DNA of 64,000 nt, taken from assembly GCA_038227995.1 (NCBI GenBank), contig JBBRPP010000010.1:82112-146111 (forward strand), given 5' to 3'. Each line of letters starts with the position of its first letter. The first letter of the stretch is position 1. The stretch is from WLMZ01 sp038227995 (GTDB taxonomy: Bacteria > Actinomycetota > Acidimicrobiia > Acidimicrobiales > Ilumatobacteraceae). Below, piece after piece: positions 58,486 through 64,000 of the stretch. The notes below the pieces were generated by a model. The model saw nothing but the letters and a program-made list of their open reading frames with translations. It did not search any database and was not told where the DNA came from. The position numbers and the translations under genes are program-made.

Positions 58486-58828
58486 GGGCCGGATCTCGCC
58501 GAGGTCGACGTTCGTACAAAAGGGTTCAAGTCCAGCGAACACTGTGTCTGTGAAGATCACCTGCTCATGAGTCGGCCGATGAGCTGGCACCGTTTCTCAG
58601 CCGTCGAACGCTCGACCTGCATTGTTCGCGTCGGCCGCGACAGTGAAAGCGATCTCGGCTGAGCGTACGGGGCCAGCGTCGTCTCACTCGAGACGTGGCG
58701 GCCGAGAACCGGGATCGAGACTCATCACGCCGAGCGAATTAGTTAGGGCCATTCCCAGATCGAGCGTGGTGTACCGGTATGGAGATGATCTCGATGCGCT
58801 CCGACGTGATCGCCCACGCCCTACCGGA
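58486..58828. other. Gene-free gap between LivK-like and IcmF stop codons
   Basis: 343 bases between convergent genes. GTTCAAGTCC near 58526 looks like a tRNA T-loop, but no acceptor or anticodon arms can be folded around it. No strong hairpin, palindrome or credible ORF was found. Terminators for both neighbours are expected here but not recognised. Confidence 0.5.
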
Positions 58829-61800
58829 TCAGACGTTGCGCCGGTAGCGGCCTCCGACCTCAAAAAGGGTGTCGGTGATGTCGCCGAGCGAGCACGAGCG
58901 GACGACGTCCATCAGCACTGCGAAGATGTTCTCGCCGGCGAGTGCCGCGGCGCGGAGCCGTTCGAGAGCGGCCGGGCGGTCGGCAGCCGTGCGAAGGTGA
59001 AACGCCGCGAGCCGATCGATCTGGTCGCGTTTCTCGTCGTCGTTCGAGCGTGCGAGCTCGATCGTGTCCGGTGTCTCGTCGCCGTGCGGGTTCCGGAACG
59101 AGTTGACGCCGATGATCGGCAACGAGCCGTCGTGCTTGCGGTGCTCGTACAGCATCGACTCGTCTTGGATCCGGCCCCGTTGGTAGCCGGTCTCCATCGC
59201 GCCGAGCACGCCACCGCGCTCGGAGATCCGACCGAGCTCGGCGAGCACGGCGGCCTCGACCAGATCGGTGAGTTCCTCGACGACGAAGCTGCCCTGCAAC
59301 GGGTTCTCGTTCATCGCGAGGCCCCATTCGCGGTTGATGATCATCTGGATCGCCAGGGCCCGGCGAACGGACTCGGACGTCGGTGTGGTCACGGCTTCGT
59401 CGTACGCGTTGGTGTGGAGGCTGTTCGCGTTGTCGTAGACCGCACACAGCGCCTGCAGGGTGGTGCGGATGTCGTTGAACGCCATCTCCTGCGCGTGCAG
59501 TGATCGGCCGCTCGTCTGCACGTGGTACTTCAGCTTCTGCGAGCGTTCGTTGGCGCCGTAGCGGTCGCGCATCGCGATCGCCCAGATCCGGCGCGCCACC
59601 CGCCCGAGCACGGTGTATTCAGGGTCCATGCCGTTGGAGAAGAAGAAGCTGAGGTTCGGCGCGAAATCGTCGACGGACAGGCCGCGCGCAAGGTAGGCCT
59701 CGACGTACGTGAAACCGTTGGACAGCGTGAACGCGAGTTGCGAGATCGGGTTCGCGCCGGCTTCAGCGATGTGATAGCCGGAGATCGACACCGAGTAGAA
59801 GTTGCGGACGTCGTTGTCGACGAACCACGACGCGATGTCGCCCATCACGTCCAGCGAGAACTCGGTCGAGAAGATGCACGTGTTCTGGCCTTGATCCTCC
59901 TTGAGGATGTCGGCCTGCACTGTGCCGCGCACCGTCCGCAGCGTTTGCTGCCGAACCTCGTCGCGCTCGTCGTCGGTCGGTGCGCGCTCGTGCTCGGCCT
60001 CGAACCGTTCGAGCTGCTGATCGATTGCGGTGTTGAGGAACATCGCCAGGATCGTCGGCGCTGGGCCGTTGATGGTCATCGAGACCGACGTCGCAGGGTC
60101 GCACAGATCGAACCCGCCGTACAGCAGCTTCATGTCGTCGAGCGTCGCGATCGACACCCCAGATGTGCCGATCTTGCCGTAGATGTCCGGCCGCTCGGCG
60201 GGATCGAACCCGTACAGCGTCACCGAGTCGAACGCGGTCGACAGGCGGGTGGCGGGCTGGCCTTCGGCGAGCATCTTGAAGCGAGCGTTGGTGCGGGCCG
60301 GGCCACCCTCGCCAGCGAACATGCGCGCCGGATCCTCACCCTCGCGCTTGAGTGGAAAGACGCCAGCGGCGAACGGGAAGTGGCCGGGCAGGTTCTCCGA
60401 CCGCAGCCAGCGAACGAGCTCACCGTGATCTTCGAATCTCGGCAGCGACAGCTTGGGCACGTCGATGCCCGACAGGCTCGTGCGCACGGGCCGGTCCGGA
60501 CCGCTCAATGCGGCCCGCCGCGCCGGCCACTCGGCGATCAACGATCGCACGGTCGGGTCGATCGCCGCCGACGCTGCCTTGGCAAGCGCTCTCACCTCGC
60601 CCGCTGCGGTGCTGCCGGACTCGAGCATCTCGGCGACCGACTGGAGCTGCTGCACGCGTCGGGCGATCGCACTCTGCTGATCGGTGACGAGGTGATAGCG
60701 GCGGATCGACTCGGCTATCTCGGCGAGGTAGCGCTGACGTGGCGGCGGCACGATCACGCCGATGTGGGTCGACGCCTTGACCTCGACCGAGCGCAACGAA
60801 CCCTGCTGCAGATCGAGGCCGAGGCCGGCGAGCTTCGTCGCGAGGTACTGGTAGACGGCGGTCACCCCGTCGTCGTTGAAACGTGCTGCGACGGTGCCGA
60901 ACACCGGCAACGTCTCCGGCTCGACGCCGAACAGCTCGCGGTTGCGGGTGTACTGGCGGCGGACATCACGCAGGGCGTCTTCTGCGCCGCGTCGCTCGAA
61001 CTTGTTGATCACGATGACCTCGGCGAAGTCGAGCATGTCGATCTTCTCGAGCTGTGACGACGCGCCGAACTCCGGGGTCATCACGTACATCGGCACGTCG
61101 ACATGGGGCACGATGGCCGCATCGCCCTGACCGATCCCCGGAGTCTCGACGACGACGAGGTCGGCGCCCCACGCCTTGCACGCATCGATGATCGTGTCGA
61201 GCGCGGCCGGCACCTCGCTGCCACCGTCGCGGGTTGCCAGCGAACGGAAGAAGATCTGACCGCTGTCGATCGCGTTCATCCGGATTCGGTCGCCCAGCAA
61301 GGCACCACCACCGCGGCGTCGCGTCGGATCGATCGCGATCACGGCGATCTTGACCTTGTCGGATTGATCGAGCCGGAACCGGCGCAGCAGTTCGTCGGTG
61401 AGCGACGACTTGCCCGAACCACCGGTGCCGGTGATGCCGACCACCGGCACGCGACGTCGTTGCGCGATCGCGCCGAGCTCGTCGACGACGCCCGACTCGA
61501 CCACCCCGCCCTCGATCGCCGAGATCAGTCGGGCCAGCGCGCGTTCGCTGCCGCCAAGGACGTCGTCGAGTTGCACCGATCCGTCGCCGAAAGGCGGCAC
61601 GTCACACTCGCGGATCATCGAGTTGATCATCTCGGCCAGGCCCATCCGCTGCCCGTCCTGGGGCGAAAAGATGTGTGCGACCCCGTACGCGTGCAGGGCT
61701 TCGATCTCGCGAGGGATGATCACACCGCCGCCACCGCCATAGACGCGGATGTCTCCCCGGCCTGATCCGCGAAGCCGATCGAGGAGGTACGTGAAGTACT

Positions 61801-62038
61801 CCATGTGCCCACCCTGATACGAGCTGACGGCCACGCCCTGCACGTCTTCCTGCACTGCGGCCCGCGCAATCTCGTCGACCGAGCGGTTGTGCCCGAGGTG
61901 GACCACTTCCGCCCCCTGCGACTGGAGGATCCGGCGCATGATGTTGATCGACGCGTCGTGCCCGTCGAACAGGCTTGCGGCGGTGATGAACCGAACCGGG
62001 TTGACCGGCCGGACGATCTCGTTGTCGGAACCGGTCAT
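58829..62038 (-). CDS. icmF: Fused isobutyryl-CoA mutase (IcmF): B12 domain, G-protein chaperone, acyl-CoA mutase
   Basis: 1069 aa from ATG 62038 (GAGGGAG upstream). Order of domains as in IcmF: N-terminal cobalamin-binding domain with the axial His27 in DGHDASI and YGGGGGVI (about 1-150); a MeaB-like GTPase chaperone with Walker A GTGGSGKS (204-211); and a C-terminal mutase barrel with KIGTSGVSIATLDDMKLLY and DLCDPATSVSMTINGPAP. It rearranges isobutyryl-CoA and n-butyryl-CoA (some forms act on isovaleryl- or pivalyl-CoA) and self-repairs its cofactor. It is the only gene on its strand here and is divergent from the MarR gene at 62087. Suggests breakdown of branched carbon skeletons. Confidence 0.95.
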   Translation of the reverse strand: MTGSDNEIVRPVNPVRFITAASLFDGHDASINIMRRILQSQGAEVVHLGHNRSVDEIARAAVQEDVQGVAVSSYQGGHMEYFTYLLDRLRGSGRGDIRVYGGGGGVIIPREIEALHAYGVAHIFSPQDGQRMGLAEMINSMIRECDVPPFGDGSVQLDDVLGGSERALARLISAIEGGVVESGVVDELGAIAQRRRVPVVGITGTGGSGKSSLTDELLRRFRLDQSDKVKIAVIAIDPTRRRGGGALLGDRIRMNAIDSGQIFFRSLATRDGGSEVPAALDTIIDACKAWGADLVVVETPGIGQGDAAIVPHVDVPMYVMTPEFGASSQLEKIDMLDFAEVIVINKFERRGAEDALRDVRRQYTRNRELFGVEPETLPVFGTVAARFNDDGVTAVYQYLATKLAGLGLDLQQGSLRSVEVKASTHIGVIVPPPRQRYLAEIAESIRRYHLVTDQQSAIARRVQQLQSVAEMLESGSTAAGEVRALAKAASAAIDPTVRSLIAEWPARRAALSGPDRPVRTSLSGIDVPKLSLPRFEDHGELVRWLRSENLPGHFPFAAGVFPLKREGEDPARMFAGEGGPARTNARFKMLAEGQPATRLSTAFDSVTLYGFDPAERPDIYGKIGTSGVSIATLDDMKLLYGGFDLCDPATSVSMTINGPAPTILAMFLNTAIDQQLERFEAEHERAPTDDERDEVRQQTLRTVRGTVQADILKEDQGQNTCIFSTEFSLDVMGDIASWFVDNDVRNFYSVSISGYHIAEAGANPISQLAFTLSNGFTYVEAYLARGLSVDDFAPNLSFFFSNGMDPEYTVLGRVARRIWAIAMRDRYGANERSQKLKYHVQTSGRSLHAQEMAFNDIRTTLQALCAVYDNANSLHTNAYDEAVTTPTSESVRRALAIQMIINREWGLAMNENPLQGSFVVEELTDLVEAAVLAELGRISERGGVLGAMETGYQRGRIQDESMLYEHRKHDGSLPIIGVNSFRNPHGDETPDTIELARSNDDEKRDQIDRLAAFHLRTAADRPAALERLRAAALAGENIFAVLMDVVRSCSLGDITDTLFEVGGRYRRNV

Positions 62039-62086
62039 CGCAACTGCTCCCTCTCGTGTTGGTGGCGTGCTTCGTAAGCTGCAGAC

Positions 62087-62596
62087 GTGCCCAAACGCGC
62101 CCCACTGTCATTCGATCCAGTCGTCGAGGCCCACCGGAACTGGTCGGAGGCCGGTTGGACGGCCGCCGCCGACGGCATGGCGCTCGTGACCTCGGTGATG
62201 CGCGTGCAGCAACTGCTGATCAGCCGGGTCGATGCGGCGCTCAAGCCGCACGGCGTCACGTTCGCCCGGTTCGAGGTGCTGATGTTGCTCTCGTTCTCGC
62301 GAGCCGGCCGCCTACCGCTGAGCAAGATCGGCCAACGGCTGCAGGTGCACCCGGCGAGCGTCACCAACGCGATCGACCGGCTGGAGGCCGACGGAATGGT
62401 GCGCCGTGTCGAGCATCCGTCCGACAAGCGAACGACGCTCGCGGCGATGACGCCTGCTGGGCGTCGAGTGGCCGCTCGTGCGGCGGCATCGTTGAACACC
62501 CAGGTCTTTGAACAGGTGGGCATCGACGGCGCACCATTGGCCGCCATCACGTCGGGGCTCACGGCCCTGCGCCGGGGTGCCGGTGACTTCGAGTAG
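62087..62596 (+). CDS. MarR-family transcriptional regulator
   Basis: 169 aa from GTG 62087. Winged helix with PLSKIGQRLQVHPASVTNAIDRLEADGMVRRVEHPSDKRTT (core LQVHPASVTNAIDRLEADG) and the wing DKRTTLAAMTPAGRR, a standard MarR pattern. A 48-base gap separates its start from the divergent IcmF start, so it probably represses icmF and itself. Its own operator is not obvious in that gap; a 16-base near-palindrome lies instead downstream at 62631-62646. Confidence 0.9.
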   Translation: MPKRAPLSFDPVVEAHRNWSEAGWTAAADGMALVTSVMRVQQLLISRVDAALKPHGVTFARFEVLMLLSFSRAGRLPLSKIGQRLQVHPASVTNAIDRLEADGMVRRVEHPSDKRTTLAAMTPAGRRVAARAAASLNTQVFEQVGIDGAPLAAITSGLTALRRGAGDFE

Positions 62597-63279
62597 CGAT
62601 GTCCTACGACCATCATCACGACAAAATCATAGTTGGACGTCAAACTAATTGAAAGGTCGACTCTCGCCCCGGCGAGGAGGACAGCGTCGCAAGCGGCGAC
62701 CGCGACGGGAACCGGCAACCATCGTTGAGGCTCTCGCCGCGGCTGTGACGAGCACGGACGAGTTCGTTGGCTCCGGTCGGCTCGTTGCAGTCACCGACGA
62801 ACCACTATCGACTCGGATGTTCGACGAGGCCGGCGCGGGCTGGGCGGCAGTAACCGAAGTCGTCCCCGAACCCGGTCGTGACGCGGTCACGGACCGCTCG
62901 GAAACTGTCTCGCTGCTCGATTGCCCACGCGAGGTCTACGCGATGGCTACCGGGATGAACATCGCCAACGCGGCGAAGAGGCCGGCCACCTGGCGTGGCG
63001 TGCGCGGGGCGGACCCCATGGACACTGAAGTGCACGACCAAGAGAAGGTCTGCAACTCAGATCGGGCTGCAACGACCATGAGTCGATGCCAACGACGATC
63101 CCCTGTCGCGAGTACTGATTCAAAGCGCCTGCCAAACGGCGCTAGGCAAACGGCCAAGCCCGACCCCCATCGCGCCACCCGCCGATCGTTCTCCAATGCA
63201 ATACGCAACTGTCTGGACATCTGCACCAATGGTGCTCGTACCCGTCACGAAATCATGTTCTCGCAGGCATGTGTTGGTG
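62597..63279. other. Boundary region without a confident gene before the relaxase fragment
   Basis: 683 bases between the MarR stop and the relaxase start. An open frame on the plus strand (TTG 62649 to about 63314) encodes a protein of about 221 residues with a plausible-looking middle (STRMFDEAGAGWAAVTEVV) but no family I recognise and a weak start; the antisense frames look equally uninformative. The segment is probably the junction between the catabolic island and a decayed mobile element. No tRNA, direct repeat or insertion-sequence end was identified. Confidence 0.35.
62631..62646. promoter_or_regulatory. MarR-like near-palindrome downstream of the MarR gene
   Basis: AGTTGGAC-GTCAAACT: seven of eight paired positions are complementary, similar to the AGTTNGAC/GTCNAACT symmetry of many MarR sites. 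It lies 35 bases after the MarR stop in an AT-richer stretch, where no clear gene follows. Confidence 0.3.
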
Positions 63280-63921
63280 ATGATGTCATTGTGGAAGCTG
63301 CGGGTCGGGGCTGAGGCCTACTACCTCGCCCAGGTCGCCTCGGGACTGGACGAGTATTACACCGGGACCCATGAGCCGGCTGGCGAATGGGCCGGCAGCG
63401 CCGCGCCGCTACTCGGGTTGTGCGGCTCAGTCGACGGCGCCGATTTGCGCGCCGTGTTGGCTGGACTCGCGCCTGACACGGGGTTCAACATGAATGGGAC
63501 ACGTTTGCGGGGCCACCCGCGTCGGGTGCCCGGGTTCGATCTCACCTTCGCTGTCCCGAAGTCGGTGTCCGTTGTCTACGCGCTCGGGGATCCGCTCGTC
63601 CAAGCCGCCATCGTCGAAGCATGCGAGACCGCCGTACGGGGGGCGTTGGGGTGGTTGGAGCGTGAGGCGTGTTTCGTACGCAGGGGCACGAACAACCGGC
63701 GGATGATCGATGATCCGGCCGGGTTCGGGACGCGACGGATGATCGCTGACGGGTTCACTGCGGCCCAGTTTGCGCATCGGACATCGCGGGCGGGTGACCC
63801 GCATCTGCATTGGCATGTGCTGGTCGCGAACACGGCCCGAGGTACCGACGGCCGGTGGAGCGCGATTGCGTCCCGTGGCGTGGTGGGAATCAGCGGTGTG
63901 ATTCCTGGTGGCGTCAGGTGA
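63280..63921 (+). pseudogene. TrwC-type conjugative relaxase, N-terminal fragment (truncated)
   Basis: About 213 aa from ATG 63280 (MMSLWKLRVGAEAYYLAQVA). Relaxase-domain landmarks: paired Tyr in AYYLAQ and EYYTG, LRGHPRRVPGFDLTFAVPKSVSVVYALG, and the metal-binding three-His motif in HLHWHVLVAN. Full TrwC/TraA-like relaxases are several hundred to over a thousand residues with a helicase half. Here the frame ends soon after GTDGRWSAIA, and the last ~20 residues (RGVVGISGVIPGGVR) do not resemble the family, so the gene has been cut, probably by an insertion or deletion near 63870. No ribosome site is clear. It marks a plasmid or conjugative-element remnant. Confidence 0.8.
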
Positions 63922-64000
63922 TGGCGAGGATGCCGTCGTCTGCCGCGGTGTCAGTATCGCGCGGCTTGTAGAGCTTGGCCATCGAGTGCTCTGAGAGGTA
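63914..64000 (-). CDS. Possible C-terminal end of an unidentified ORF (window edge)
   Basis: An open frame enters from the right edge and stops with TGA at 63916-63914, giving 28 residues that begin YLSEHSMAKLYKPRD. Its stop overlaps the end of the truncated relaxase frame, which would fit an element inserted into that gene (for example a transposase end), but no family can be assigned from so few residues and it may be noncoding. Confidence 0.25.
   Translation of the reverse strand, partial: YLSEHSMAKLYKPRDTDTAADDGILAIT

Noticed and set aside
58510..58545. GTTCAAGTCC resembling a tRNA T-loop
   Set aside because: The flanking bases do not pair as a T-stem, and no acceptor or anticodon arm can be built around it.
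59522..61057. Long plus-strand open frame (about 511 codons) opposite IcmF
   Set aside because: It mirrors the GC-biased third positions of the IcmF gene; its translation is Arg/Val/Glu-rich with no domain, and IcmF is unambiguous on the other strand.
62649..63314. Open frame of about 221 codons between MarR and the relaxase
   Set aside because: TTG start without a clear ribosome site, no recognisable family, and it runs through the relaxase start; described as a region only.

Overview
The window is GC-rich, with tightly packed genes, frequent ATGA/GTGA stop-start overlaps and families typical of aerobic high-GC Actinobacteria: F420-type flavin-split-barrel and luciferase-like enzymes, TetR regulators, P450, and an IcmF-type fused mutase. 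A member of Acidimicrobiia (Ilumatobacter-like) or a related actinobacterium is my inference; there is no rRNA or other marker gene to confirm it. I saw no tRNA, rRNA or CRISPR array.

Nearly everything up to 62.6 kb is a catabolic gene island. It holds five Rieske non-heme iron oxygenase large subunits, one Rieske ferredoxin, ten short-chain dehydrogenases (SDRs), a P450, three acyl-CoA synthetases, an acyl-CoA dehydrogenase, a thiolase with its DUF35 partner, an acetoin/pyruvate-type 2-oxoacid dehydrogenase (E1a, E1b, AcoX, E2), two carotenoid/stilbene-type cleavage oxygenases, three VOC proteins, two ThuA-like proteins, two rifampin-phosphotransferase-like proteins without an ATP-binding domain, and IcmF. 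Uptake parts are scattered: LivF/LivG ATPases (0-1.2 kb), a fused LivH-LivM permease (29-31 kb), a ribose-type ABC importer (48.7-52.8 kb) and a LivK-like lipoprotein (57-58.5 kb).

Layout. 0-3.2 kb (minus): LivF (cut by the edge), LivG, SDR, zinc alcohol dehydrogenase. 3.3-5.3 kb (plus): ABM-domain protein, Rieske oxygenase, and a 71-aa ORF resembling an insert found inside another Rieske oxygenase of this window. 5.3-11.8 kb (minus): nitroreductase, flavin split-barrel protein, P450, two tandem SDRs, TetR, two more SDRs. 12-20.9 kb (plus): SDR, ThuA, TetR, DUF35-thiolase, E1a-E1b-AcoX-E2, VOC. 20.9-23.3 kb (minus): acyl-CoA synthetase and SDR. 23.4-29.1 kb: luciferase-like oxidoreductase (+), RPH-like protein (-), and two coupled Rieske oxygenases (+). 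29.1-36.6 kb: a seven-gene minus-strand operon (SDR, SnoaL, SDR, SnoaL, acyl-CoA synthetase, acyl-CoA dehydrogenase, LivHM). 37.2-40.9 kb (minus): Rieske oxygenase, ferredoxin, APH-fold kinase, SDR. 41.1-45.0 kb (plus): VOC, Rieske oxygenase, SnoaL, acyl-CoA synthetase. 45-47.7 kb: ThuA (-) and the second RPH-like protein (+). 47.7-52.8 kb: hydrolase and ribose-type importer. 52.9-58.5 kb (plus): TetR, split-barrel protein, two cleavage oxygenases, LivK. 58.8-62.6 kb: IcmF (-) and MarR (+).

Read together, the genes suggest uptake of an organic compound (aromatic, terpenoid or apocarotenoid-like), oxygenation by Rieske enzymes, P450 or cleavage dioxygenases, oxidation of alcohols by SDRs, CoA activation, beta-oxidation-like steps, thiolysis or oxidative decarboxylation, and handling of branched acyl-CoA by IcmF. 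The substrate cannot be read from sequence. The last 1.4 kb differs: a 5' fragment of a TrwC-type conjugative relaxase marks the remains of a mobile element.
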